Part shown: in pieces, positions 1 to 8,183 of the stretch
Position numbering within the stretch: the first letter of the stretch is position 1
Layout: every line of letters begins with the position of its first letter
Source: Lederbergia galactosidilytica
Lineage (GTDB): Bacteria > Bacillota > Bacilli > Bacillales > Bacillaceae_C
Length of the DNA stretch: 64,000 bases
Reading direction: 5' to 3'
NCBI RefSeq assembly: GCF_017873565.1
Contig: NZ_JAGGKH010000007.1
Location: forward strand, 1-64,000
The notes under the pieces: model-generated
The model's input: the letters and a program-made list of their open reading frames with translations, nothing else
Databases searched by the model: none
Told to the model about the DNA's origin: nothing
Program-made: the position numbers and the translations under genes

Positions 1-6
1 ATTCAT
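1..6 (-). CDS. Start of a truncated gene, probably yqeI (YhbY-type RNA-binding protein)
   Basis: Only the first two codons (Met-Asn) lie inside the window. An AAGGAGGACT ribosome site at 11-20 sits at normal distance upstream of the ATG, so a gene clearly starts here on the minus strand. In B. subtilis the gene after aroE in this direction is yqeI, a small CRS1-YhbY RNA-binding protein. That identity is inferred from gene order, not from the coding sequence. Confidence 0.5.
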
Positions 7-115
7 TTTGAGTCCTCCTTGGGTATCAATTAAGGGTCCTTTTTGCTGATCAGCTTTGGACACCTCGTATCATACCAAGGGGGCTCTTTTTTGTTCAACC
101 CTCAAATTTCTTTAA

Positions 116-952
116 TTACAGGAATGCTCCTAATTGTTTCATTACGATTTCGGTCATTCTTTTTGTATTTGGCATTTCCCCTGTCCATTTCTCAAAGGCT
201 AAGGCACCTTGATAGACGAACATCCCTAATCCATTTTGTATTTGGGCTCCTTGTTCTTTTGCTTGCTTTAAAAAAGCAGTTTGAAATGGATTGTATATTA
301 TATCAGATACAAAAGCTTGTTGGTTTAATCGGCTCAATGATAAAGGAGATTGATCGACATTTGGATACATTCCTATAGAAGTAGTTTGAATCACTAGAGT
401 ATACCCATTTAATTTATCTTCGGCTGCTGCAAAAGATAAGGCGGAAGAGTAGCCTTTATATGGACAACTTTCGATAAGGTTCAGCGCTCGTTCAACTGTA
501 CGATTACAAATATCGATATGCTTAATCCCTTTCGATAATAACGTATAAAAAATCGCCTTTGCCGCTCCTCCTGCTCCTATAATTAATACTCGTTCATCTC
601 CTAATTCCTCTTTCCATTCCGCTTGTAAAGCTCTCATAAATCCTTCTCCGTCTGTATTAAAACCGACCCATTGATCGTTTTCCCTTACCACTGTATTAAT
701 TGCACCAATAGCTTGAGCTAATGGGTCAATTCGATCTAAAAAAGGAATGATCGCAGTTTTATGCGGAATAGTAATATTAAAGCCTTCTACCCCGATTGCT
801 TTCATGCCTTTAATAGCTACCTCCAGGTTTGCTGCTTTAATATGAAATGGGTGGTAGTAAGCTTCCATCCCTAATTCTTTAAATTCTCGATTATGCATCA
901 CAGGAGATAGAGAATGTGCGATAGGGTCCCCAATCACCCCATATAGTTTCAC
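116..952 (-). CDS. aroE: Shikimate 5-dehydrogenase
   Basis: Reduces 3-dehydroshikimate to shikimate with NADPH in aromatic amino acid synthesis in the cytoplasm. The 278-residue protein has the substrate motif SLSP near residues 14-17, the catalytic lysine in IPHK near 65, NTDG near 99-102 and the nucleotide-binding glycine loop GAGGAAKA near 126-133, at the usual family length. I chose the GTG at 952 because GGGGG stands nine bases upstream of it; the ATG nine bases earlier touches that ribosome site. It follows yqeH and precedes the probable yqeI, as in B. subtilis, but is separated from yqeH by a mobile-looking repeat. Confidence 0.95.
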   Translation of the reverse strand: MKLYGVIGDPIAHSLSPVMHNREFKELGMEAYYHPFHIKAANLEVAIKGMKAIGVEGFNITIPHKTAIIPFLDRIDPLAQAIGAINTVVRENDQWVGFNTDGEGFMRALQAEWKEELGDERVLIIGAGGAAKAIFYTLLSKGIKHIDICNRTVERALNLIESCPYKGYSSALSFAAAEDKLNGYTLVIQTTSIGMYPNVDQSPLSLSRLNQQAFVSDIIYNPFQTAFLKQAKEQGAQIQNGLGMFVYQGALAFEKWTGEMPNTKRMTEIVMKQLGAFL

Positions 953-989
953 CGTTAACATTCCCCCTTTTTTCTCTTTATTCGTTCGT

Positions 990-1173
990 GTTCAAAAAGG
1001 ACTCGGCAGCTAAAAGCATTACCGTCAATCGCTACCGTCCGACACTAGTGAAACGTCGAAAATTCGTGGCAGGCTTGCACAAGATGTGCTAACTTCTACG
1101 TTGCCTACGGGATGTGTCGGACCTACTCGAAGACCCTTTAGCTAGCAGGTCATTTTTACCGTACTTTTTGAAC
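990..1173. repeat. MITE-like element A, between yqeH and aroE
   Basis: A 184-bp segment begins with GTTCAAAAAG and ends with the complement CTTTTTGAAC. Just inside the right end it has CATTTTTACCGTA, which matches the right end of the copy at 60432-60635. It is richer in GC than its surroundings and contains an internal palindrome, GCACAAGATGTGC (1077-1089). It has no coding potential and looks like a non-autonomous interspersed repeat inserted between two genes normally read together. Confidence 0.65.
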
Positions 1174-1180
1174 AGCTCTA

Positions 1181-2290
1181 TTAAATGAGTGATTTTCGCA
1201 ATAATACACTGACGCCTTTCGGTACATAAGCTGCAACCTTTGCGCCGGCTTCTGGTACAGTTACCCAGCCCAACCCTGAAAAAACAATATCTGTTTTCCC
1301 CTCACGAATGGTAAAATCATGACGAACCAGCTTCGGAAACGTCTCAAGCTCATTTTTTCGTGGTGGTTGGAGCAAATCTCCAACATGATTCTTATATAAA
1401 TCATCAGCTTTTTCTAATTTTGTGCGATGAATGTCTAGCTCGTTACCTATATAACAGACAAGAGAGCGACGTCCACCTTTTTCATAATCTAGCCTAGCTA
1501 ATCCACCAAAAAATAAAGTTTGTTGTTCATTTAATTGAAATACTCTTGATTTTATTTCTTTCTTCGGTGTGATAATCTTCAAATCTTTTGCTCCTACATA
1601 ATGAGCAATTTGGTGATGGTTAATAATTCCTGGTGTGTCAATTAATGATTGTCCATCATTTAAAGGAATCTTTATCATATCTAAGGTTGTTCCTGGGAAA
1701 TGAGATGTTGTAATAAGATTCTCTATTTCTGCCGACTCATGCAAAATTCGATTAATTAATGTTGATTTACCAACATTTGTACAACCGACAACATAAACAT
1801 CTTTACCATTTCGATAATAATCGATTTTTTCAAGTACTTCCTGAATCTGAAAACCTTTTTGCGCACTTGTTAAGAGAACATCAACAGGTCTTAGTCCTAA
1901 CTGTTTTGCTTCACTCTTCATCCACTGAATCACTTTATTGGCTTTTACTGATTTGGGAAGCAAATCTGCTTTATTACCAATAAGTAAAATCGGATTTTTC
2001 CCCACAAAGCGATGGAGTCCCGGAAGCCAACTGCCATTAAAATCAAAAATATCAACAATTTTAACAATCAGACTATCTGTCTTACCCAATTGATTTAAGA
2101 TATTCAGAAAGTCTTGATCAGTAAGTGATACATCTTGGACTTCATTATAATGTCTTAAACGAAAACATCTTTGGCAAACTATTTCCTCTTTTTCTAAAGA
2201 CGAGCTAGGGGCATAACCGACTCCTTGCGGATCTTCCGTCTGAATCGTAGCGCCACACCCATAACAAATATATTCTTCGGTATTACTCAA
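1181..2290 (-). CDS. yqeH: Circularly permuted GTPase YqeH, ribosome assembly
   Basis: GTPase required for assembly of the 30S subunit in Bacillus. The motif order shows the permutation: a treble-clef zinc finger (Cys pairs near residues 9/12 and 39/42), then NKAD (G4, 106-109), then the P-loop GCTNVGKST (169-177), then DTPG (G3, 218-221). A C-terminal domain follows, as in B. subtilis YqeH (similar length, 369 residues). The TTG at 2290 is favoured because GGGAGGA lies six bases upstream. It overlaps the yqeG stop codon as TTGA, so translation of the two is probably coupled. Confidence 0.95.
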   Translation of the reverse strand: MSNTEEYICYGCGATIQTEDPQGVGYAPSSSLEKEEIVCQRCFRLRHYNEVQDVSLTDQDFLNILNQLGKTDSLIVKIVDIFDFNGSWLPGLHRFVGKNPILLIGNKADLLPKSVKANKVIQWMKSEAKQLGLRPVDVLLTSAQKGFQIQEVLEKIDYYRNGKDVYVVGCTNVGKSTLINRILHESAEIENLITTSHFPGTTLDMIKIPLNDGQSLIDTPGIINHHQIAHYVGAKDLKIITPKKEIKSRVFQLNEQQTLFFGGLARLDYEKGGRRSLVCYIGNELDIHRTKLEKADDLYKNHVGDLLQPPRKNELETFPKLVRHDFTIREGKTDIVFSGLGWVTVPEAGAKVAAYVPKGVSVLLRKSLI

Positions 2291-2808
2291 TTTGATTCCT
2301 CCCAATCAATCAAGCCTTTTCGCTTGAAACTAGCCATTATCTTTCGTTCGATTTTACGATTAAATTGAGTAAAAAATCCATCTGAACTAGCAACTGGAAC
2401 TACTAAAATCGTGTGTAAACCTAAGCGATTCCCGCCCAAAATATCTGTTAATAATTGATCACCAATAATGACAGTTTCTTCCTTTTTTAAATTCATTGTT
2501 AGTAATGCTTTTTTAAAAGCTGAGCTAAGTGGCTTTCTCGCCTTTGAAATAAAAGGTATTTCAAGTGGATCAGAAAAAACTCTTACTCTTTCTTCATTAT
2601 TGTTTGACACGATTGTAATTTTAATCTGATGTTGCTTCATTTCATTTAACCACTCAATTAATTTTGGTGTTGCGTTTGGTCGATCCCATTCAACTAATGT
2701 ATTATCTAGGTCTGTAATAATACCCTTGACCCCTTTTTCTTTTAAAACGTGTGGCGAAATATGATAAATACTTTTGACATATTCCCCAGGCAGGAATTTT
2801 TTTAGCAA
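2287..2808 (-). CDS. yqeG: HAD-superfamily phosphatase, YqeG family (subclass IIIA)
   Basis: A 173-residue cytoplasmic HAD phosphatase. The nucleophile motif DLDNT is at residues 33-37, the conserved serine/threonine region follows (TIVSNN), and the acidic motif is GDQLLTDILGGN near 116-127. Its natural substrate is not established. The TTG start at 2808 has AGAGGTG seven bases upstream. It is first in an operon with yqeH, which starts on its stop codon. This neighbour pair is kept across Bacillaceae, which suggests a role connected with ribosome assembly or housekeeping (inference). Confidence 0.9.
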   Translation of the reverse strand: MLKKFLPGEYVKSIYHISPHVLKEKGVKGIITDLDNTLVEWDRPNATPKLIEWLNEMKQHQIKITIVSNNNEERVRVFSDPLEIPFISKARKPLSSAFKKALLTMNLKKEETVIIGDQLLTDILGGNRLGLHTILVVPVASSDGFFTQFNRKIERKIMASFKRKGLIDWEESN

Positions 2809-2923
2809 TGATTTGCACCTCTATTAAAAATATATGTACATGTATCTTACCTAATTTTTGACAAAATCGCATCTTTTTTGTTAATACCAAATACTTTTCG
2901 ACATTTTCTAACAATAGTTCAAT

Positions 2924-3022
2924 TGTGGATAACTTTATTCACTATATTAAAGTTTATATATCAAGTCTTACCGAATTTATCCATAAGTTGCCCACAAGTT
3001 ATCCACTTATACCTGTGGATAA
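2924..3022. promoter_or_regulatory. DnaA-box cluster upstream of sda
   Basis: Two perfect boxes read TGTGGATAA at 2924-2932 and 3014-3022 (complement of TTATCCACA). One-mismatch boxes TTATCCATA (2977-2985) and TTATCCACT (2999-3007) lie between them, and a weaker TTGCCCACA is at 2988-2996. They end about 110 bases before the sda start. In B. subtilis, DnaA bound upstream of sda raises its transcription, linking replication initiation to a block on sporulation. The same arrangement is seen directly here; control by DnaA is inferred from that knowledge. Confidence 0.85.
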
Positions 3023-3130
3023 AGGAACACTTGTTCCAAATATTTAATTTTGTTAAAGTAAATATAACGTTAGACAAGCTATTAATGGATAAAACTTTTT
3101 CAACTTAAAAATTGCTGGAGGTGAAAGCTG

Positions 3131-3277
3131 ATGAATAAGCTATCAGACGAACTATTGATTGAATCTTATTATAAAGCTAAAGAACTCAAATTGAGTTACG
3201 ACTTTATTCAGCTAATTGAAATGGAGCTCCACCGGCGATCACTAGAAAAACACACGCAAAAAATAACTTTAAACTAA
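3131..3277 (+). CDS. sda: Sporulation checkpoint protein Sda (KinA inhibitor)
   Basis: A 48-residue protein beginning [16 protein letters not shown], closely matching B. subtilis Sda ([10 protein letters not shown], then FIELIE-like and an arginine pair). Sda forms a helical hairpin that binds histidine kinases such as KinA and stops phosphate flow to Spo0A while replication is in progress. The start has GGAGGTG seven bases upstream. The gene lies alone on the plus strand between yqeG and psd, with a DnaA-box cluster in front and an intrinsic terminator just behind. The last eight residues, rich in Lys and Thr, differ from the B. subtilis tail. Confidence 0.95.
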   Translation: MNKLSDELLIESYYKAKELKLSYDFIQLIEMELHRRSLEKHTQKITLN

Positions 3278-3302
3278 TGCAATGAAATTCAACTGATTTC
3301 CG

Positions 3303-3337
3303 CAAAGCGTCCAGTTATGGTCGCTTTGTTTTTATTT
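3303..3337 (+). terminator. Terminator after sda
   Basis: Stem CAAAGCG (3303-3309) pairs with CGCTTTG (3322-3328), followed on the plus strand by a T-rich run. It overlaps the 3' end of the convergent psd gene. Confidence 0.75.
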
Positions 3338-4103
3338 TTCCAATTGGCTCTCCATACTTCACAGGGGTCGGCAAAGCTTGCAACTTTGGTTCAAAAGCCG
3401 CTTGCGGAAACAACATTATCACCGTTGATCCAAAAGAAAAATAAGCCACTTCCTCGCCTTTTTTCCAAGTGTCATTTTGGTTGATCACTTGCACTGAATT
3501 GATCATCATTGCTCCCACTTTAACCATCGCTAAACGCATCTTCTCATGTTGTAATATCGTTATAATCCGATAATTGGTCGCTAATGTCGCTTTTCCATAT
3601 TTCAAACCCAATGCATTAACCGGAAAAGATCGATTACCAAGACTGTATTGATTAATTTTCTTCCCCGCCAAAGGAGAATGTATTCGATGATAATGTGATG
3701 GACTTAAATATATTATCATATAAATTCCTTCTACAAATTCCTTTGCTTGCTCCTTACCACCGAGCATCTCTGCAATCGAATATTTTTTTCCTTTTACCAT
3801 AATATCTTGGCTTAGGTCAACTTTTCCGATATCCTCAATCACACCATCCACTGGACTGATGACCGTATCATATTGATTATCTATTGGGCGTATACCAGCC
3901 TTCAATCTCCTCGTGAAAAAGGTATGCAAATTTGGATAAGAGTTCCATGAACCATCCATTTCATTCTGATTGATTCGGAAAACTTTTGCATATGGCTTAA
4001 TAAATGGTTGACTTAAGCTTGATCGAGCAAATCGCGAAACAATACTTGAAAAAACAGGACCATTTGTCGCTCTAATCAAAGCTCGGTATAGTATCTCTTT
4101 CAA
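3315..4103 (-). CDS. psd: Phosphatidylserine decarboxylase proenzyme
   Basis: Converts phosphatidylserine to phosphatidylethanolamine at the membrane. The 262-residue protein carries the self-cleavage site as FGST near residue 226, where the serine becomes the pyruvoyl group of the alpha chain. Upstream are SPVDG near 83-87 and the SHYHR region near 134-138, typical of the family. The start is a TTG at 4103 with GGGGGA eight bases upstream. It is divergent from pssA, whose product makes its substrate, so the two steps sit back to back over a 91-bp shared promoter region. Confidence 0.95.
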   Translation of the reverse strand: MKEILYRALIRATNGPVFSSIVSRFARSSLSQPFIKPYAKVFRINQNEMDGSWNSYPNLHTFFTRRLKAGIRPIDNQYDTVISPVDGVIEDIGKVDLSQDIMVKGKKYSIAEMLGGKEQAKEFVEGIYMIIYLSPSHYHRIHSPLAGKKINQYSLGNRSFPVNALGLKYGKATLATNYRIITILQHEKMRLAMVKVGAMMINSVQVINQNDTWKKGEEVAYFSFGSTVIMLFPQAAFEPKLQALPTPVKYGEPIGKIKTKRP

Positions 4104-4130
4104 AATTTATTCCCCCGGCAAAAAATTTTG

Positions 4131-4159
4131 TTAACATTTTTATTGGAAAGTTTTATAAT
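4131..4159 (+). promoter_or_regulatory. Sigma-A type promoter of pssA
   Basis: TTAACA (4131-4136), a 17-bp spacer and a perfect TATAAT (4154-4159), placed 35 bp before the pssA start codon. Confidence 0.75.
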
Positions 4160-4194
4160 TATAAAGAAGACCGTATTTTAAAGGAGGTGCTGTA

Positions 4195-4731
4195 ATGCTA
4201 ACCAATGTAATGGATATGACAATTCGTTTATTAAAAGCCAATGCTGCAAATTTTTTAACTCTCATCAATTTAGGTTTAGGCGGATTTGCCATTATAGCCT
4301 GTATTAACGGTCAACTTCATTTAAGTTTACTCTTTATATTCATTGCCGCCCTTGCTGATCGATTTGATGGGATGACTGCACGAAAGTTTCATATTGAATC
4401 TGAACTAGGGAAACAACTTGACTCAATGAGTGATATTATTTCTTTTGGAGTCGCTCCTGCTTTGTTATTATATCAGGGAATTCTTCATATGTTTGGTTTT
4501 CCAGGAATATTTTTTACTATTTTCTATATCGCTTGCGGGGCTTTTAGACTTGCACGATTTAATATCACTGACAATAATGGTTATTTTACGGGACTCCCCA
4601 TCACAGCCGCTGGATGTTTGCTTACATTAAGTTATCTTACTATTCCTTACCTACCATCACACTCTTTTATTCTGATAAGTTTTCTTTTATCCGTCATGAT
4701 GATTAGTACCTTTACAATGAAAAAAGTTTAA
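4195..4731 (+). CDS. pssA: CDP-diacylglycerol-serine O-phosphatidyltransferase
   Basis: Membrane enzyme joining CDP-diacylglycerol and serine to make phosphatidylserine. The 178-residue protein shows the CDP-alcohol phosphatidyltransferase signature DG-x2-AR-x8-G-x3-D-x3-D between residues 58 and 80, flanked by several hydrophobic membrane segments. The ATG at 4195 has an ideal AAAGGAGGTG site. The gene is divergent from psd and is followed by a strong terminator, so it is probably transcribed alone. Confidence 0.95.
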   Translation: MLTNVMDMTIRLLKANAANFLTLINLGLGGFAIIACINGQLHLSLLFIFIAALADRFDGMTARKFHIESELGKQLDSMSDIISFGVAPALLLYQGILHMFGFPGIFFTIFYIACGAFRLARFNITDNNGYFTGLPITAAGCLLTLSYLTIPYLPSHSFILISFLLSVMMISTFTMKKV

Positions 4732-4733
4732 TA

Positions 4734-4770
4734 AAAGCCGGTTCATCTCGAAAGAGTTGACCGGCTTTTT
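4734..4770 (+). terminator. Terminator after pssA
   Basis: Stem AAAGCCGGT (4734-4742) pairs with ACCGGCTTT (4760-4768), followed by further T residues. Confidence 0.85.
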
Positions 4771-4774
4771 CACT

Positions 4775-5251
4775 ATACCTAATTAAATATGAAGATAGCT
4801 CAAGAAACTCATTGACTATATTCTGATTCACCTAGGTGGTATTGATGAGGCTCGGATGACCGTCCATCGGTATTGCGAAGTATAGATGTGCTAGTGCAAG
4901 CGGAAGACAGAACAGCGTTGCCTTGGCATGCCGTGAGGATGCGCCATGGACCGATGTTCCGTCAAATAGCCCTGAATCAACGAAGGGAAAGTCAGTCTTA
5001 TATGATTCAACCGCCTTACGCATTTCTTGCCTGCCACAGTGCCAGTGCCTAGCGACTAGCAAATTTAAGGAAGCCAGGCTCATTCTTCGCTGTGTTTCCT
5101 TTCTTTCAGGCCAACAGGATGTTGGTCTAAATGGCGTTGCGACGGACAGGATATACTAGTGCAGACGAAACGACGGGAGGTCGCGGTTTGAGTCTGCGCA
5201 CATCTTTAGCCGTTTATCCTCCGACAAATTCCTACATCGCTGAACAGCCGC
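4775..5251. other. Gene-free, GC-richer intergenic region with hairpins
   Basis: About 480 bp between pssA and pepF holds no convincing gene: open frames lack ribosome sites and protein character. The composition is clearly richer in GC than the flanking genes. It contains several inverted repeats, including the ACAGGATGT palindrome at 5109-5127 and an arm pair around CGACGGGAGGTCG (5171-5183) flanked by GCAGAC and GTCTGC. It resembles the other interspersed repeats of this window and may be one or two fused copies. Confidence 0.6.
5109..5127. repeat. Palindrome with ACAGGATGT core
   Basis: GGCCAAC-AGGAT-GTTGGTC: seven-base arms around AGGAT (one G-T pair). The same core, with different arms that still pair, recurs at 1077, 18629 (as the complement), 36214 (as the complement), 57695 and 60496. 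Confidence 0.6.
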
Positions 5252-7045
5252 TTACGCTTTTCTTGTCATTTGCATAAATTCCTGGACATCTTGGATGCAA
5301 AGTCGGATACCTTGTTCCCAAAAATCCTTTTTAGTTAAGTCCACATTAAGGTGTTTTTGAGCAAGTTCTTCTACTGTCATGGAACCAGTATCCTGTAAAA
5401 GTGCGATGTATTTCTTTTCATAGTTTTTTCCTTCTTTTAATGCTTTAGCGTAAATTCCCAATGAAAATAAATAACCAAAAGTATAAGGGAAATTATAAAA
5501 TGGGACATCTGTTATAAAGAAATGTAATTTGGAGCCCCAAAATAGAGGATGATATTCTTTTAAAGCATCCCCATAAGCCTCTTTTTGTGCTTCTGTCATC
5601 AATTCGTCTAATCGTTTTTTACTAACAATTCCATTTTTTCGTTCCTCGTAGAAGCGAGTTTCAAATAAAAAACGAGCGTGAATATTCATTAAAAGGGCAA
5701 CAGAGCGTTGGATCTTATCTTCCAAAAGAGCAAGTTTTTCATCTTCATTTTGAGCCTCTCTTACTGCAGCGTCCGCTACGATCATCTCTGCAAATGTCGA
5801 AGCTGTTTCTGCCACATTCATTGCATAATCACGATTGGCGGGATTCATTTCTTCTAGAACATAGGAATGAAACGCATGGCCTAGTTCATGAGCAAGGGTT
5901 GATACATTTCCGGGGGTTCCAGAATAGGTCATAAAAATTCTCGATTGCTTACTACTTGGGAATGATGTACAGAAGCCCCCTGGGCGTTTGCCTGGCCGAT
6001 CTTCTGCTTCAATCCATCGTTCCTCGAAAGCCGTTTCTGTAAACCTTGGCAATTCATGTCCAAATTCACTAAAATGCTTTAAAATAAAATCTGCCCCTTC
6101 TTGGTAGCTATACGTTTTATTAGCTGTTCCAATCGGTGCATCTAAATCCTGCCAACTCAGCTGTTCAACACCAAGCAGCTCTGCCTTACGGTAAAGAAAG
6201 TCTACAAATGGTTGTTTATAGGCAGATATCGCCTCCCACATCACATTTAAAGTTTTCTCACTCATACGATTATATGTTAAAGCTTCCTTCAGAAAATCAT
6301 CCCATTGTCTTTGGTTATAAACAGAAAGTCGAAAACCAGCAAGATGATTTAACGTATCTGCTAAAAGATCTGATTCTTGTTCCCATGCATTTTCCCATGC
6401 AGTAAAGATTTGTTGTCGCACCTGTGGATCAGAGGACGAAAATTTATTAGCCGCTTGTCCAACAGATAGTTCTGTTTTTACTCCATTTTCCTCAAAGGGA
6501 ATCTTTATTTTACCAACAATCGTGTCATACATTTCTCCCCACCCATGGTAGCCATCTACACTTAGTGCGTGAATAAGAGCTTCCTGTTCTTTTGGTAATT
6601 TTTCAGAAGCTTGTTTTCTTTTCTCGTTCAGTACAAATTTAATTTCTTGAAAAGCTGGTTGCTTAAATAAACTTAGCCAAGTTTTTTCATCAATTGCAGA
6701 GATTTTTTCATCAAAAAGTGTATGTATTGACTCTAAATTAGCTTGTAATGTTGTCACAAACCCACGCAATTCATTAGCTTTTGAATCATTTGAATTTTGC
6801 GCCTGCAAACAACTTACAAATGCTCCCGCCTGTCCCATATTATCGTGGATTTTCTGTATTTTTTCTAACAATCCTAGTAGTGAGGTATCATTTTCATTTG
6901 TAGGAACCTCCCAATTCTTAACATCTTCTTCAAATTGAGATAATTGCTTTCTTAAGCTTTGTAAATGTTTTGCAAACTGTGGAGACTCACTTCCCCCTGA
7001 GAAAAAAACATCTAAATCCCACGTCTCTTCATAATTAGTTCTCAA
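5252..7045 (-). CDS. pepF: Oligoendopeptidase F (M3 metallopeptidase)
   Basis: Cytoplasmic zinc peptidase that degrades short peptides. At 597 residues it has the usual PepF length. The zinc motif HELGH is at 386-390 and the third ligand is the Glu of AETAS near 413. The TTG start at 7045 has AGGAGGAG five bases upstream. It stands alone between a repeat-rich gap and the region upstream of sigK. In some bacilli PepF overexpression affects sporulation signalling by degrading peptide signals; nothing in this sequence shows such a role directly. Confidence 0.93.
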   Translation of the reverse strand: MRTNYEETWDLDVFFSGGSESPQFAKHLQSLRKQLSQFEEDVKNWEVPTNENDTSLLGLLEKIQKIHDNMGQAGAFVSCLQAQNSNDSKANELRGFVTTLQANLESIHTLFDEKISAIDEKTWLSLFKQPAFQEIKFVLNEKRKQASEKLPKEQEALIHALSVDGYHGWGEMYDTIVGKIKIPFEENGVKTELSVGQAANKFSSSDPQVRQQIFTAWENAWEQESDLLADTLNHLAGFRLSVYNQRQWDDFLKEALTYNRMSEKTLNVMWEAISAYKQPFVDFLYRKAELLGVEQLSWQDLDAPIGTANKTYSYQEGADFILKHFSEFGHELPRFTETAFEERWIEAEDRPGKRPGGFCTSFPSSKQSRIFMTYSGTPGNVSTLAHELGHAFHSYVLEEMNPANRDYAMNVAETASTFAEMIVADAAVREAQNEDEKLALLEDKIQRSVALLMNIHARFLFETRFYEERKNGIVSKKRLDELMTEAQKEAYGDALKEYHPLFWGSKLHFFITDVPFYNFPYTFGYLFSLGIYAKALKEGKNYEKKYIALLQDTGSMTVEELAQKHLNVDLTKKDFWEQGIRLCIQDVQEFMQMTRKA

Positions 7046-7131
7046 TAATACTCCTCCTATTTACCTTGACTTCCATCTTATTATAAAAGACTTATCCTAT
7101 TTTTCATAATTTTAGAGATTATTAAGTGAGT

Positions 7132-7288
7132 GTTTAAAAAGAGGTTGAAAAGGAACGCATCGGCAAAAAAACCTGATGTCCTGCCTGTAACACCACCACT
7201 TGTAATCCTGTACATCGAAAATTCGAGGCGCAAAAAGCAAGCCAACAAAGAAATTTGCAATTTCATATTTTCACCGAACTTTTTGACC
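7132..7288. repeat. MITE-like element B, upstream of sigK
   Basis: A 157-bp segment begins GTTTAAAAAG and ends CTTTTTGACC, with TTTTCACCGAA just inside the right end. It matches the termini of the other copies with one or two changes and is the most diverged interior of the set. It ends about 93 bp before the sigK start codon, so it directly abuts the sigK promoter region. Confidence 0.55.
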
Positions 7289-7381
7289 ATCCTTTTAAGT
7301 TTTTGTGCGAGACAAGCAAAACTATTCAAGTGATCTCATATACATGGAATATAGGCAAAAGCGGAGATGGAGGTGAAGGAT

Positions 7382-8110
7382 TTGTCTGGATTACTTACAG
7401 CGATTGGCTATTTATTCAAAGAGCTCATGTTCCTTGTTTCATATGTTAAAAATAACGCCTTTCCACAACCTTTGTCCCCTGAAAAAGAAAAACTTTACTT
7501 AGAACAAATGGCTGAAGGAGATGAAACGGCGCGTAATCTTTTAATCGAACATAATTTACGACTTGTTGCTCATATCGTGAAAAAGTTCGAAAATACGGGT
7601 GAAGATGCGGAGGATTTAATTTCTATCGGAACGATTGGATTAATTAAAGCCATCGAAAGTTACTCCTTTGGCAAAGGAACTAAGTTAGCTACTTATGCTG
7701 CCAGATGTATAGAAAATGAAATTCTGATGCACTTAAGGGCATTAAAAAAGACAAAAAAAGATGTCTCACTTCACGATCCAATTGGTCATGATAAGGAAGG
7801 TAATGAAATATCGTTAATTGATGTTTTGAAATCAGAGCTGGAGGATGTCTTTGACACGATTCAATTAAATATGGAATTAGAAAGAGTAAAAGAATATATT
7901 GATGTTTTAGATGAGAGGGAAAAACAAGTAATTGTCGGTCGATTTGGTTTGAACTTAAAAAAAGAACGAACTCAAAGAGAAATTGCAAAAGAGTTAGGTA
8001 TATCGAGAAGTTATGTGTCACGTATCGAAAAACGAGCACTGATGAAAATGTTCCACGAATTTTACAGAGCTGAAAGGGAAAAACTTAAAAAGACACAAGA
8101 CGATGATTAA
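7382..8110 (+). CDS. sigK: Pro-sigma-K, mother-cell sporulation sigma factor
   Basis: Late mother-cell sigma factor, made as an inactive membrane-bound precursor. The 242-residue product starts at a TTG (7382) six bases after GGAGGTG. It carries a hydrophobic pro-sequence of 20 residues ending FLVS, followed by [12 protein letters not shown], the known cleavage point in B. subtilis. Regions 2 ([20 protein letters not shown]) and 4 ([20 protein letters not shown]) are intact. The reading frame is continuous, so no skin-type element splits the gene. A weak CATATACAT match to sporulation -10 elements lies near 7340. A convergent terminator separates it from mtnN. Confidence 0.97.
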   Translation: MSGLLTAIGYLFKELMFLVSYVKNNAFPQPLSPEKEKLYLEQMAEGDETARNLLIEHNLRLVAHIVKKFENTGEDAEDLISIGTIGLIKAIESYSFGKGTKLATYAARCIENEILMHLRALKKTKKDVSLHDPIGHDKEGNEISLIDVLKSELEDVFDTIQLNMELERVKEYIDVLDEREKQVIVGRFGLNLKKERTQREIAKELGISRSYVSRIEKRALMKMFHEFYRAEREKLKKTQDDD

Positions 8111-8146
8111 GGAATCAATCAATAATTAGATCCTTTCCATAACAAT

Positions 8147-8171
8147 GAGGGCAATCAAAGCGATTGCCCTC
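8147..8171. terminator. Terminator between sigK and mtnN
   Basis: Perfect stem GAGGGCAATC (8147-8156) with GATTGCCCTC (8162-8171), then GTTTAAAGGTTTTT on the plus strand. It lies between convergent genes and can serve sigK. Confidence 0.8.
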
Positions 8172-8183
8172 GTTTAAAGGTTT

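Noticed and set aside
3023-3130. A sigma-A promoter for sda
   Set aside because: TTGTTC, TTGTTA and TATAAC are present but no pair has acceptable spacing; I could not choose one.
4832-5083. Open frame on the minus strand between pssA and pepF
   Set aside because: No ribosome site, low-complexity composition, and it lies in hairpin-rich non-coding sequence; a plus-strand frame at 4923-5159 is equally unconvincing.
7382-8110. Possible skin-type interruption of sigK
   Set aside because: The reading frame is continuous from the pro-sequence to the stop, so the gene does not need excision of an element.
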